Notes: generated by a model from the sequence alone, not told the origin. Positions 1-9,483 are shown, counted from the stretch's first letter. The stretch: 64,000 nucleotides of DNA from Chryseobacterium sp. StRB126 (GCF_000829375.1 NZ_AP014624.1:2480001-2544000), one strand, 5' to 3'. Numbers and translations are program-made.

Positions 1-1
1 A

Positions 2-588
2 AAAATAGAAGCAGCCAATATTGTAAACCATGAATCTCAGGGCAGGCTGGATATGAACTGTTGTGGTATCATAGTCCTTTTTAAAAACCAGAATGGTTAT
101 CAATTGGCTGCAGAAAATGATACCTGTTTTTCATCTGAGAATGAGGATGGAGGTGTCTATTTTTCTCCTGAACTTTTTGTAGAGGCTGAAAAAGGAAATT
201 TGATCGTTCACTATGCCCATGGAAGATATAGATATTGGCGGTATATATTCAGGTATCAGAATTCTGGCTTTGAACTGATTGGATACGATGAAAGTTCCAA
301 TAATGGTCCACTGGTGAACAGTACAACCAGTATCAATTTTTCAACAAAAAAGAAAAGAAAAGAAAAGATACCAACACCAATGAGGATGCAGTAGGAGGAG
401 ACGAAATATTTGAAACCACCTGAGGCAATATAAAAATTACCAAACTGTTTAACCTTACAGGAATCAAGGGTTTTGAAGAAACGGCAACGTCAGAAATTGT
501 AGCTCCAATAATAACTTCCAGCCTCTCTCTTCCAGCTTCCAGTCTATTATCCTTAATTTTATTATCCCAAACTCGGGTTAAATTATGA
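2..588 (+). pseudogene. 3' part of a broken gene of unknown function
   Basis: The reading frame is open from the first bases of the window, so the gene began upstream; the first ATG (53) is internal. The frame ends at 394 in a lysine-rich tail that looks out of frame. Moving to another frame across the A-rich run at about 340-367 gives a better continuation (TNTNEDAVGGDEIFETT), then a TGA at 421-423 where Trp would fit (TT-W-GNIKITKLFNL), and a stop at 586-588. The gene therefore has one frameshift and one nonsense change, unless these are sequence errors. The last 100 bases belong to a dispersed repeat. I do not recognise the family; tyrosine- and tryptophan-rich stretches near residues 40-60 (from the ATG) suggest a beta-rich domain. 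Confidence 0.55.
481..580 (+). repeat. Dispersed 100-bp repeat, copy 1
   Basis: Aligns without gaps to 34998-35097 with 8 mismatches in 100 bases by eye. It ends in an imperfect inverted motif (CCCAAACTCGGG here, perfect CCCGAACTCGGG in copy 2) and contains repeated CTTCCAGC units. Here it overlaps the end of a broken reading frame. Confidence 0.8.
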
Positions 589-631
589 AAGTGTATTTAT
601 ATGCTTCAAGACAGACTGATTTTCATTGACA

Positions 632-2134
632 TTATTTTATTTCCGCATTTTTTATATATTCTTTAATCCAGAGAGAAAGGTCTTCTTCTGAAGAAATATT
701 GATTTTTTTTCTGAAATTATATCTGTTATTTTCTATGGTTTTTACAGATTTAAAAGTGTATTGCGAAATTTCTTTTGTTGTAAAGCCAAGATAGAGATAA
801 GCTGATAGAACAAGTTCAGAAGTTCTGAACTTAGGATTTATTTTTAACATTTTTCCGGTGAAGTCAGGAAAAATCATTTGAAATCTATTCCAAAATTCCG
901 GCGAATTGTTTTTAACCATCAGAATGAGTTCTGATACTGAATCATTAACTTTTTCCTGTAATGTGGTAATGGTTTTCTCTTTTACTGTCAGATCATATTT
1001 TGTCTTTTCTAACAAATCATTTTTGCTTTCAATGATTTTATTTTTTTTCTTTCTTAATTTATGAATAATGTATGCCAAAAGTAATAAGGAAAGTAATAGG
1101 GTTGAAGTATAAATAAGGATATTTTTGTTCCTAGCTGCGTTGGTTTTTTCTATTTCTTCATTTAAAAGACCTTCCGCAATTCGTACAATATCTTGTCTTG
1201 TGACTTTTTCATCAAATCTTCTTTGTTCCGACGATATCTTTAAATATTTTTTCTCATTGGAAATATCTCCTATTTTGTTATAACACTGAGAAATCTTCAG
1301 GTTTATATCTGAGCTGGAATACAGATACTTTTTTTTATTTTCAATGGCGTTTTTATAATAGCTGATAGCATTTTTGTATTGTTTTGATAAAAAATAATAG
1401 TCTCCATATGCTTCTAAAATAGGGTATATATAGGTGTGATTTTCTTTAATAGCTTGAATGTAAGATTTTTCTATGAATGGAAGAGCCTGTTTTTCTTTGT
1501 GCTCCCTGTTGTATATCTGAGCTTTATAAAAGTAACTGTAAGCCTTTCTTCTAAACATACGGTTAAATGAGAGATACTGTTTTTCAGGAATTTCTTCAGC
1601 CAATTGTATAGATTTGTTAATATAGAAATGTGCAGAATCATATTTTTGATTTTCTGTATAACAATCGGCTATCCACATATATATTCTTGAGACAAAAAGT
1701 TTTGACTCAGCATTTTTGTTAGGGTCTACCAGCTTTAACGCAGCCTTATTTTCCTTCATTTCCTGCGGGATCATGTAAAGTCTGGAATAATAAATACTGG
1801 TAAGTTCAGTAAAAAGAGCCATTAAAAAGGAATTGTTTCTTACAGCTTCTTCATTTCTCCCTTTTTTTATAAAGGCGTAGCTTTCTTTGTATTTACCCAT
1901 AAAAATCATGTTTCGAGCCATATAATAGTAAGCATCAGCTTTTTGTTTTGAAGTTCCGGATTTATCTGCAAGAAGACAGGCTCTTTTTGAATACATGTAT
2001 GATTTTAATGGCTCTCTATAGCTAAAATCATCAGATAACTTTATCAATACATCAATATTATTATTGATTTTTTGAGAGGAAGGAAAATAAAAAATAGGGA
2101 TAATTAATAAAAGAATAAAAGACCGGAATTTCAT
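632..2134 (-). CDS. Membrane-anchored TPR / LuxR-like HTH regulator
   Basis: 500 residues. An N-terminal signal or anchor (residues 1-20) is followed by helical TPR-type repeats to about 320 (AYYYMARNMIFMGKY, ALPFIEKSYIQAI, YKNAISYYKNAIENKKKY). One membrane segment lies at about 340-360, then a lysine-rich coiled coil, and a C-terminal LuxR-like HTH at about 440-495 (LGFTTKEISQYTFKSVKTIE). In this architecture the TPR part is outside the cytoplasm and the HTH inside, so it should act as a one-component transmembrane regulator. It is divergent from the VGINT protein at 2521, the likely target. Two other intact proteins (19899-21503, 43282-44739) share the plan; the HTH is conserved while the TPR part is not. 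Specific signal unknown. Confidence 0.85.
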   Translation of the reverse strand: MKFRSFILLLIIPIFYFPSSQKINNNIDVLIKLSDDFSYREPLKSYMYSKRACLLADKSGTSKQKADAYYYMARNMIFMGKYKESYAFIKKGRNEEAVRNNSFLMALFTELTSIYYSRLYMIPQEMKENKAALKLVDPNKNAESKLFVSRIYMWIADCYTENQKYDSAHFYINKSIQLAEEIPEKQYLSFNRMFRRKAYSYFYKAQIYNREHKEKQALPFIEKSYIQAIKENHTYIYPILEAYGDYYFLSKQYKNAISYYKNAIENKKKYLYSSSDINLKISQCYNKIGDISNEKKYLKISSEQRRFDEKVTRQDIVRIAEGLLNEEIEKTNAARNKNILIYTSTLLLSLLLLAYIIHKLRKKKNKIIESKNDLLEKTKYDLTVKEKTITTLQEKVNDSVSELILMVKNNSPEFWNRFQMIFPDFTGKMLKINPKFRTSELVLSAYLYLGFTTKEISQYTFKSVKTIENNRYNFRKKINISSEEDLSLWIKEYIKNAEIK

Positions 2135-2520
2135 TATGATAGTTTTTGAATAAAAGAAAATTTATTAAATATATCATTTTTTAGTGAAAAATGTTTTGTT
2201 TTTTTTGTTTAGTTGTGGGATTTTACTAAGAATAATAACAATTTGAATAAATATAATTCTATTAGTCAGCAAAACGGCCGCTAATATATTTATTATCACA
2301 TTTTTTACAGGACTTATATAATTTCAGTGTAATATGTAAGTTGTTGATTGTTATTGTTTTAAAAAATAGAGTAGTCGTTGGGGGGTAATTTTTTTTGACC
2401 TTTTATGTATTTTCAATTGTTTTACAACGTTTTTCACACCAAAGAATATTTCATCTTAAAACCATAAACTAACCAACCTGAATATTCAATTTCTCACCAT
2501 AAAACAATAAATATTTAAAT
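2135..2520. promoter_or_regulatory. Divergent intergenic region
   Basis: 386 bases between the TPR/HTH regulator (minus) and the VGINT gene (plus). Very AT-rich with no open frame of note. It should hold both promoters. A TTGGGGGGTAATTTTTTTTG stretch near 2376-2396 is the nearest thing to a Bacteroidota promoter for the plus-strand gene, but the match is imperfect and I do not assign boxes. Confidence 0.4.
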
Positions 2521-3255
2521 ATGAAAAGAAAAATTTTTTTCCCGTTTTTTTTAATATCACAACTAGTATTATCACAAGTAGGGATCAATACACCTAATCC
2601 AACAAAGACATTAGATGTAAACGGTGACATGCGTATCAGAAATGTTTCCAGCACAAATTCTGATAATATTGATTTTTTGGTAAAGGATAATGAGGGTAAT
2701 ATAAGCTCTGTATCACGAAGTTTCTTTTCCCAGTCTGTGTCAGGAGTATTAAGTAATATTTTTTATCTGCAGGGTACCAATCCTGTTATTATAAATGTAG
2801 GAAGTACATTAGCTGTTCCTGGCCTGACTTTTAATTATACTATAAAAAAAGGGGAAAAGAAGATCCTTTTATTTACCATTAATGGTTCCGTCCGGTCGGG
2901 CACAGCTGCTGGTGTAGGAGCAACAGGGCAAGGCATATTTGGATTATTTGATGAAAATAATATTAAAATAACTTCAGGGTATGCTAATTTTTCAGATATA
3001 GTAATATCCAATGACCGCTTACTAAATGCTCCGTTTCCAGTATCATTTCAAAAGCAGGTTATTATCGACAATTCTACTGGGACTTCAGATATCACAAAAA
3101 CTTATACCGTTAAATATACTGCGTGGGCAACTAAAACAACAGATGCCAATAAAGCTCAGATTGTTAATTTTATTCCTTCATCCTTTGCTGGTTATGATAA
3201 TGATACTGAATCTCTATTGTCAAAAATGACAGTGCTGGTATTCAATATGAACTAA
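2521..3255 (+). CDS. VGINT-type exported protein
   Basis: 244 residues. Signal peptide at 1-18 ending LVLSQ, directly followed by VGINTPNPTKTLDVNGDMRI, the N-terminal signature of a large flavobacterial exported family. The C-terminal 150 residues are beta-rich with a repeated hydrophobic pattern (KILLFTINGSV, KMTVLVFNM) that resembles the jelly-roll heads of the other members here. It lacks the GLLVY...GFYYWDG middle module of most paralogs. It lies opposite a TPR/HTH regulator, the same association as in the two large islands. Probably on the cell surface; exact function unknown. Confidence 0.8.
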   Translation: MKRKIFFPFFLISQLVLSQVGINTPNPTKTLDVNGDMRIRNVSSTNSDNIDFLVKDNEGNISSVSRSFFSQSVSGVLSNIFYLQGTNPVIINVGSTLAVPGLTFNYTIKKGEKKILLFTINGSVRSGTAAGVGATGQGIFGLFDENNIKITSGYANFSDIVISNDRLLNAPFPVSFQKQVIIDNSTGTSDITKTYTVKYTAWATKTTDANKAQIVNFIPSSFAGYDNDTESLLSKMTVLVFNMN

Positions 3256-3273
3256 AAGTTGAATCTTTTTCTT

Positions 3274-3384
3274 ATGATGAACAAATTTTTCAATAATAAG
3301 AGGATGAGAATAATCCTTTTATTTTGTTTAATATAAGCCCAGTTAGGTATATCAATGTCCAATACAAACAATATTAAAAACTAA
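3274..3384 (+). pseudogene. Remnant of a VGINT-type signal peptide
   Basis: Reading from ATG 3274 or 3304 gives MRIILLFCLI, then TAA at 3334-3336, then AQLGISMSNTNNIKN and a stop at 3382. This matches the start of the VGINT family (hydrophobic leader, AQ cleavage site, (V/L)GI(N/S)T) with a nonsense codon just before the cleavage site and everything after the signature lost. It sits 18 bases after an intact family member, so it is probably a decayed tandem duplicate. Confidence 0.65.
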
Positions 3385-3434
3385 AACCTTTCCCTCTTCA
3401 AGTGTATAAACTAAAAAAGTTTATAACTGTAAAA

Positions 3435-3460
3435 GTCCCTATCATATGGGGATTTTTTTT
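3435..3460 (+). terminator. Probable Rho-independent terminator
   Basis: TCCC...GGGGA short stem with a run of eight T (3453-3460). It lies after the VGINT gene and its remnant, and inside the longest possible 5' extension of the next frame, which argues for the later start of that gene. Confidence 0.45.
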
Positions 3461-3502
3461 ATATTCACAATATGGAAAATCCTAGATAAAAACCTTTTTG
3501 AA

Positions 3503-4006
3503 ATGGAAATCACATCTATAGTATCATTCATAGATTATTATGAAAAAATCAGAGCAAGAACCCATAAAATTATTGAAATTGTTCCTCCTGAATATATTGA
3601 TTTCTCTTATAAGCCTGGAAAATTTACCATTGGAGATCAGATAAGACATATTGCGGCTATAGAAAGATATATGTACGGTGAAACCATTTCAGGAAGAGAA
3701 AGTGCCTATCCGGGATGTGGAAAAGAACTGGCAGATGGATATGAGAATACCGTAGCTTTTTTTAATGAAAAGCATAGCCAAACGCTGGAAATTATTCAGG
3801 GACTTTCGGATGAAGATCTTAACCGTAAATGTCTTACCCCTGCCAATAATCCAATTTCCCTATGGAAATGGCTTAGAGCGATGGTAGAGCATGAGATCCA
3901 CCATAGAGCAGAGCTTTATATTTATCTCAATCTTTTAGATGTCAAAACACCACAGATTTTTGGTTTTTCAGCAGAAGAAGTTCAGGATTTGAGTGTGAAA
4001 CTGTAA
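3503..4006 (+). CDS. DinB-like (DinB_2 superfamily) protein
   Basis: 168 residues from ATG 3503. The frame extends to 3446, but that ATG lies within a terminator-like hairpin, and the alignment-like start is MEITSIVSFIDYYEKIR. The protein is a four-helix bundle type with the DinB metal-site pattern: His in GDQIRHIAAIERYMYG and the HEIHHRAELY motif near the C-terminus. Members bind a divalent metal; a few are thiol S-transferases, most are uncharacterised. Single gene, no operon partner. I am sure of the superfamily, not of a substrate. Confidence 0.8.
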   Translation: MEITSIVSFIDYYEKIRARTHKIIEIVPPEYIDFSYKPGKFTIGDQIRHIAAIERYMYGETISGRESAYPGCGKELADGYENTVAFFNEKHSQTLEIIQGLSDEDLNRKCLTPANNPISLWKWLRAMVEHEIHHRAELYIYLNLLDVKTPQIFGFSAEEVQDLSVKL

Positions 4007-4082
4007 GTTTCAGTACAATCAATCATTTACAGTCATTAAAATGATGAAGGTTAATTTGTATATTGGCATTTAAAAATTAATA

Positions 4083-5846
4083 ATGACCAAACCCTTTATT
4101 ATCCCTTTATTATTACTGGTAAATTCGGTATACGGACAAACTGATATTGAGTTAAAGCCGGGAGATACATTGAAGTATTCACTAAAATCTCAACAACCGG
4201 TATGGGTAACAGTCCAGTCAAGTGATGCCAATGTTGGAGTAGCTTTATTTATAGAGGGGAAAAAGATAAAGGAACAGGATGATTCCAGAGGGATAAAAAG
4301 CATAGAACGGCTTTTTTATACTCCTGAAAAAGGGAAAAAATATGAATTGAAGGTTTGGGCAAAATCCTATATTGAAAAAACAAAATCTTCTAAAATTTCC
4401 ATCACAGAATCCAAAACGGTTTCTATTCTGAATGGGCAATTTACTTCAGCTCAGTTTGTTGAAGACTTACGGATTTTCCGTTCTATCAGAGAAAGAGCGA
4501 ATTCGGGATTGTATGTTTACAGAAGCAGAAAGCAGATAGACAGTCTATATCAAAAGGCAGAGGAAGAAGCGGCCAACAGTAAAAATATTTTCGATTTCTA
4601 TAAAGTAATCGCTAGGCTTACAGGTTTTGAAGGCAGTTGTCATAATTATACGGACCTTCCTAACCACGCATCTTATTATTTGACACGAAAACCTGAATAT
4701 CTTCCCGTCACTCTTAAAAATATAGATGGCCGTTTGTTCCAGGATTCAAAAGATAATAAAATTCCACTTGCTGCCGAAATTATTTCTATTAATAACATTC
4801 CTGCGAGAGAGATGATTAACCGTTTTTCCCAATACTATTTTTCTGATGGTTATTCTATACCCTATAAGGAAGCAACAGGCTTTGATAAGGGAATGTTGGA
4901 TAAATTTTATATAGAATTCGGTACCCATAAACAATACAGCATCAAGTATAAGTGGAATGAACAAATTCATGAGGTAACTTTGCCCGGGATATCATTAGAA
5001 GCTTTTAAAAAACTTCAGGAATCAAGACATTCGCTTACCTTAGATAAAAAATTGATGAGTGAGAAATACAGCTTTACCAAAGAAGATGAGAATGTATATC
5101 GCTTATCAGTAAGAGGCTTTGATTTTGCAACAGGTAAAGAAGATCCGGCGTATGAAAAATTCAGTACTTTTCTTGAGCAGATGATGGATACTCTGGAGCA
5201 CGAGAAAATAACAAACCTTATTATTGATCTGAGAGGAAACTCGGGCGGAACCGGAGCACTTTATGAAAAAGTTTTTACTTATCTCACGCAAAGACCTTTC
5301 CGTGACAGTCATTATGCTTATACCTGGTTTAATGAGGTTCCTATGGAAGAAAAACTGGTGATTACCCCTCTTTTCCTTTCCAATGGAGTGAAGGATAAAC
5401 AAGGCATTAATGCTTACCTGAAACAACTTTATCCTAAAGAGGTTCAGGGAAAATATTATTGGACAGATGATAAAAACCCTTCAATTCTGCCTAATGAAAG
5501 AACATTTAAAGGGCAGCTTTATCTTTTGGTAGATCAACGGGTGGCTTCAGCTGCGTCTCATTTGGCTTCTTTAATAAAATCCTATACCAATGCTATTGTT
5601 ATTGGAAAGGAAACGGTTGGGGGATATTACGAACATAACGGTCATCTTCCGTTAGTATATGAGCTTCCTAATACTGGAATTCAGACAGGTTTTTCAATTG
5701 TTCATGTGATTCAGGATGCTCAAAATCTTCCGGATCAGGAAAAAGGGCAAGGGGTTATTCCACACTATGAAATACGGCTAACCCATCAGGAGTTTTTAGA
5801 TCAGAATGATGTTTATCTGAAAAAAGCACTGGAACTTCAGAAATAA
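4083..5846 (+). CDS. Exported S41 family (C-terminal processing type) peptidase
   Basis: 587 residues. Signal peptide at 1-19 (SVYGQ), then a beta-rich N-terminal domain to about residue 110 with a WVTVQSSDANVGVALF segment, a helical linker, and the S41 core. The core shows LIIDLRGNSGG (about 378-388), the serine-bearing RVASAASHLASL (about 486-497), which fits the catalytic Ser region, and the lysine-bearing VIGKETVGGYY (about 505-515). No clear PDZ motif is visible between residues 200 and 330. Likely a periplasmic or secreted serine protease. Transcribed alone; followed by a hairpin at about 5867-5900. Confidence 0.85.
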   Translation: MTKPFIIPLLLLVNSVYGQTDIELKPGDTLKYSLKSQQPVWVTVQSSDANVGVALFIEGKKIKEQDDSRGIKSIERLFYTPEKGKKYELKVWAKSYIEKTKSSKISITESKTVSILNGQFTSAQFVEDLRIFRSIRERANSGLYVYRSRKQIDSLYQKAEEEAANSKNIFDFYKVIARLTGFEGSCHNYTDLPNHASYYLTRKPEYLPVTLKNIDGRLFQDSKDNKIPLAAEIISINNIPAREMINRFSQYYFSDGYSIPYKEATGFDKGMLDKFYIEFGTHKQYSIKYKWNEQIHEVTLPGISLEAFKKLQESRHSLTLDKKLMSEKYSFTKEDENVYRLSVRGFDFATGKEDPAYEKFSTFLEQMMDTLEHEKITNLIIDLRGNSGGTGALYEKVFTYLTQRPFRDSHYAYTWFNEVPMEEKLVITPLFLSNGVKDKQGINAYLKQLYPKEVQGKYYWTDDKNPSILPNERTFKGQLYLLVDQRVASAASHLASLIKSYTNAIVIGKETVGGYYEHNGHLPLVYELPNTGIQTGFSIVHVIQDAQNLPDQEKGQGVIPHYEIRLTHQEFLDQNDVYLKKALELQK

Positions 5847-6367
5847 AATAATCCATAAAATAAAAGGGCTGCAGAGAATTAATTTGCAGTCATTTTTATT
5901 TGGATAGTGTAAAAAAGTTAATTATTTCCCAGGTTAGTGTTAAAATTAAGTTTTTTATAAATGAATAGTGTCGATTGTATTGATTTGAAATATAGTTGAT
6001 TACTGGTTTTTGTATATCTAAAATAGGGGAAATATCACCCAAAAGTCGTAGAACTACTACAAATTTTCAGATTAAGGCCTTAAAATTTTTTGAATCTAAA
6101 TAACCGCTTTATATTTGTTTTACCATCACATCCTACAAAGTATTATTAACGACTAAAATTTATAGAATATGACAGTAACTAAAAAAGGATCTTAACATTC
6201 TAAGCGGGAGAAGAGTAAAACCTATTCATATAGTATCTTATCCCCAGTATTTACTAGAATTTACAATTATCCATTAATCAATTCATCTTAAACTATTTTC
6301 TGAAGCTTTTTGCTTCAGGAGGTATTTGTTAGTGCCGAAAAAGAACTGAACTAAAAAACAAAAAAAT
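5847..6367. other. Intergenic stretch with two hairpins
   Basis: 521 bases without a credible gene. A hairpin at about 5867-5900 (CTGCA...TGCAG then ATTTTTATT) may end the protease transcript. A perfect hairpin at 6300-6318 (CTGAAGC, 5-base loop, GCTTCAG) lies 49 bases before the Imm51 start and is followed by GAGGT. The ATG at 6169 opens only eight codons. Confidence 0.45.
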
Positions 6368-6718
6368 ATGGACATTCACAATTTTAAAGAAACAATTAAA
6401 CCTTTTTTCTGGGTAGAACATGCTAACAGCTTTTCGGTATGCCTGGATGCAGGAAGTTATAAACAGGAAATCTTTGATGCCAGGGCAGATGAAGGTTTTG
6501 AGGGAAGCGGCTACGACTGGGGTTCTTTAGCTCAGGTTTTTCTGGCAGAGAAAAGACCGGATCTTAATGAAAGTATACGATTTGACCCCGAAGGAGGAAT
6601 GTTTTGTGTTTATTCTTCGGAAGGAGATAAGTTACAGGATTTTATCCTAGATTTTAAAAAAGCCTGTGAAGATGAAACGCTGATAACAGATTTGTTTTCA
6701 AGAGCAGAATTGGATTGA
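6368..6718 (+). CDS. Imm51 family immunity protein
   Basis: 116 residues, the usual size of Imm51. Visible family features are AGSYKQEIFDARADEGFEG, the GYDWGSLAQVFL stretch, RFDPEGGMFCVYSS, and the C-terminal LFSRAELD. Imm51 proteins are cytoplasmic antidotes found beside contact-dependent or type VI/IX-delivered toxins. No toxin gene is recognisable within several kilobases, so this is an orphan, either protecting against toxins of neighbours or left from a lost toxin locus. Two following genes on the same strand may be part of the same cassette. Confidence 0.75.
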   Translation: MDIHNFKETIKPFFWVEHANSFSVCLDAGSYKQEIFDARADEGFEGSGYDWGSLAQVFLAEKRPDLNESIRFDPEGGMFCVYSSEGDKLQDFILDFKKACEDETLITDLFSRAELD

Positions 6719-6844
6719 TTCTCAACAATAAGTTATACGTTAGTAAGTCTGCCTTTAGGGGAATGAGGGTTTTAGCATTTAATAGAAAAGAAAGATAACC
6801 GGATTCGGCCAGCAATATTTTAAACCAATCTAATAAAAAATAAT

Positions 6845-7339
6845 ATGAAGAAAATATTTTCAGAACTTAAAGGCTTTGTCATATACAGCCCGGAGCTTTT
6901 AGCAAAATATCTGCAGGATCATAACCTGCCGGGAAACAATATCCTGAAATATTTTGTAGAAAATGAACATGGAGATGTAATAACAAGATCGGGAATAGCC
7001 ATTCCTGTGATAGGGGTAGAAGAAGATTATTATTCTTTCTGCATTTCTGCTAATGAAGATCGGGTATTGGGTAATGAAGAAGTGGCTGCACAGTCTGATG
7101 GCTGGATATTCCAAACCTCCAATAACGAACTGAGAGTGGTGGGTATCGGCTATTTAAAAGATATTTCAGCAATTAATGATGAAAACAGTATCCGCCTGAA
7201 TTTGGAAAACGGATGGTTTTCGTTAAAAATACGTGCCGGCCATAAAAATGGCGAAAGACTTTTTGAGCTCAATACAAAGAAACAGGAAATCCAACCCGAC
7301 TTTAACGGAGATCTTACGGCAACGTATTATTTTAATTAA
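6845..7339 (+). CDS. Conserved-looking protein of unknown function
   Basis: 164 residues, no signal peptide or membrane segment. Mixed alpha/beta composition with GIAIPVIGVEEDYYSF and VVGIGYLKDI segments. I do not recognise the family. Its position between an Imm51 gene and another small acidic protein, with only 9 bases to the next start, suggests an accessory or immunity cassette. The next gene begins directly after its stop, so the two are probably co-transcribed. Confidence 0.6.
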   Translation: MKKIFSELKGFVIYSPELLAKYLQDHNLPGNNILKYFVENEHGDVITRSGIAIPVIGVEEDYYSFCISANEDRVLGNEEVAAQSDGWIFQTSNNELRVVGIGYLKDISAINDENSIRLNLENGWFSLKIRAGHKNGERLFELNTKKQEIQPDFNGDLTATYYFN

Positions 7340-7348
7340 TACCTAAAG

Positions 7349-7751
7349 ATGGCCTATATCAATGTAGTCATGTCTTTAAAAGATTTTATCTGGTATGTGG
7401 GAGATATTCTTGAAAAGAATGGTGGAGTTTTCTTTATTGAAGAAAAAGATATGGAAGACATTTTTATGATTAAAAAAATTCCGTTCTATTCAGATTCTGA
7501 TATTGGAGATAACAGAGCAGGAAATCTTGGATTTTTTATAGTATCCCAAGACATTAAAGACATATCTAAGGATATGATTTATAAAGATGAAACAGCTCCT
7601 TTTGTAATAGAAGGTGGTAAAGCGGTGGGGGACTTTCAAAGAACCTGATAAAAGTGGAAACTTTACAAGCACAATTAATCCTAATAACCTTACCGAACTG
7701 CCTATTGGACTTAGAGAGAATAAGTCTAATGAGGAATTAAAAACCAAATAA
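7349..7751 (+). pseudogene. Small protein with a frameshift in a G-run
   Basis: As read, the frame from ATG 7349 stops at 7648 after 99 residues ending GGKAVGDFQRT. Removing one G from the run at 7627-7631 gives AVGTFKEPDKSG and an open frame to TAA at 7749-7751 (about 133 residues, ending NEELKTK). The continuation has coding-like composition, so this is either a recent frameshift, a phase-variable homopolymer or a sequencing error. The family is unknown; it is acidic and soluble. The corrected end overlaps the convergent membrane-protein gene by 15 bases. Confidence 0.65.
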
Positions 7752-8195
7752 TCCGCTAAAAATTATAAAGCAATAGATAGCAAACGCTAAAGCAAGATTA
7801 ATAGCAGTTTGTTCATATTTTTTCTTGGTATATAGCACAATGGATTCAACAATGGTATATATGAGGGTGGCATATCCCAATACTATCATCACTAAGTAGA
7901 GCATATATCCTGTTCCCCAATTGGTATTCTGTTCCTTAAGAAACCATTGTGAAAAAATGGCAATAAGTAGGAAAAGGCTAAGAATCCCGAGTCTTATGAA
8001 TAAATGTCTTTTAAGTTTGTTTTCCGAGGCAATAGGACGATAAATCAGCGTATAGGCTCCGAAGGCATAGACGGCTAATAGAATCAGACCAATGATGGAA
8101 CGGACCTGGTAGGAGACAGGCAACATATTGTTTGTAAAAATGAACCCTGCTATTAAAAATGCGAGAAAAAAATATTTGATTTTTTTGAAATCCAT
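7737..8195 (-). CDS. Small integral membrane protein, unknown function
   Basis: 152 residues with about five predicted membrane segments (near 8-24, 31-52, 67-84, 95-115, 128-150) and short charged loops (KLKRH, TKKKYEQ). No motif I recognise. Convergent with the immunity-like cassette and overlapping its frameshift-corrected last gene. Confidence 0.6.
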   Translation of the reverse strand: MDFKKIKYFFLAFLIAGFIFTNNMLPVSYQVRSIIGLILLAVYAFGAYTLIYRPIASENKLKRHLFIRLGILSLFLLIAIFSQWFLKEQNTNWGTGYMLYLVMIVLGYATLIYTIVESIVLYTKKKYEQTAINLALAFAIYCFIIFSGLFGF

Positions 8196-8490
8196 ACCGT
8201 TAAAATTTGTCTGTTATACTTCAAATACCTGATACAGACTGTTCATGATATTCTGCAATATAGTTAATTAACTATTCTTGGTATACAGTGGTTTCTCAAA
8301 TGTATTTAATATTTTCCTTGCACACAACTGTTATATTTTCACAAGGTTAATTTATTTTGGCTATTGGGTTTTAAGCTTGGAAAAATAATTCCGTTGGAAT
8401 GAATGAGTTGATAAGGAAAAATGAATGTTATCCTCCAAATTAATAGTTTTATAGATTTGAAAATACCTTCTGAACCATTGATTCACTTTA

Positions 8491-8523
8491 TTTTGCTGTA
8501 AACCAGGAAAGTCGTACTTTTTG
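8491..8523 (+). promoter_or_regulatory. Candidate Bacteroidota promoter
   Basis: TTTTG at 8491-8495 and TACTTTTTG at 8515-8523 with a 19-base spacer, 42 bases before the ATG at 8566. This is close to the TTTG-N19/21-TAnnTTTG pattern with one extra T in the -7 box. The rest of 8196-8490 shows nothing I can name. Confidence 0.5.
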
Positions 8524-8565
8524 AGAATAATTTAAGACCAGATAATTCAAAAATTAAAAAAATAA

Positions 8566-9342
8566 ATGAATAAACTACTTCTTTTAGCGAGTATCATTCT
8601 TTCCACGAGTTTATATTCTCAGCAAAATATTCATTTTGGCCGAGCCGGTTATTTTTTTGATTTTATAGAATTGAGTTTTGAAATGGAGGATAAGCCTAAT
8701 GGTAAGTTTCATTTAATAAAATTTGATACCATTACCGTCACGGATAAAAAAGGAAACCTTTTGATAGATAACCATAATGTCTATAACATCTATAGAAGAG
8801 CTAACATTCTGGCGCGTTATGAAGCACCAAAAGAAAAATTAAAAAGTGTAAATGCTCAAGGAGTTATCAAATATTTCCAGCCTTCCAGAGAAAACAATTC
8901 TTACTTTATTTTGGGAAAAGTAAAAGATTTAAAGAAAGATGTGAATCTTATTGACAAGAGTCTTGCTAAAAGTCAAGGTCTTTATTTTGGTCTAGTATCT
9001 GTAGAATCAGCAAATAAGATTTTTAAAGACTTTATCAATCACAAGGCCAATCAGGACAAGAAGATAGACTTTAATGAGTATGATCTTATGATGGCGAAAA
9101 CAAATGATAAAGAACACGATATAATACCTGTAGTACCCACTATAGATGATGGACTGGATTTCAGCTACAACAATGTTACAGTAAAAGATCCTAAAACCGG
9201 GATTATCTATACGTTTTATAAAATTAAACAATCAATGACTGCAGAAGAAAGAGGAAATATTCCTTTGGAATTGTTCATTGAAAACGAAGAATCTGTGCAA
9301 AAAATCCCTTTTGATTTTAAAAACTTTCAAGTCAAACAGTAA
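8566..9342 (+). CDS. Exported protein of unknown function
   Basis: 258 residues. Signal peptide at 1-18 (SLYSQ). The mature part mixes beta strands (KFDTITVTDKKGNLLI) and lysine-rich helices, with a DFNEYDLMMAK stretch at about 168-178. No lipobox, no metal motif that I can identify. It has its own promoter candidate and is not closely followed by another gene. Probably periplasmic. Confidence 0.6.
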   Translation: MNKLLLLASIILSTSLYSQQNIHFGRAGYFFDFIELSFEMEDKPNGKFHLIKFDTITVTDKKGNLLIDNHNVYNIYRRANILARYEAPKEKLKSVNAQGVIKYFQPSRENNSYFILGKVKDLKKDVNLIDKSLAKSQGLYFGLVSVESANKIFKDFINHKANQDKKIDFNEYDLMMAKTNDKEHDIIPVVPTIDDGLDFSYNNVTVKDPKTGIIYTFYKIKQSMTAEERGNIPLELFIENEESVQKIPFDFKNFQVKQ

Positions 9343-9483
9343 ATCACTGTTTTTAAACCATTTTAGTATAGCAGCTTGATAAAAAATGAGGTGATTATAT
9401 GACGAATATAGTTTTATCTTTTTTGTATGCAGCTATATATGATAAAAATTTATATTTTAGGGGAATAACCATGACTACCTTTT

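Noticed and set aside
6169..6195. Possible leader or bacteriocin-like peptide
   Set aside because: The frame has only eight codons and no family pattern.
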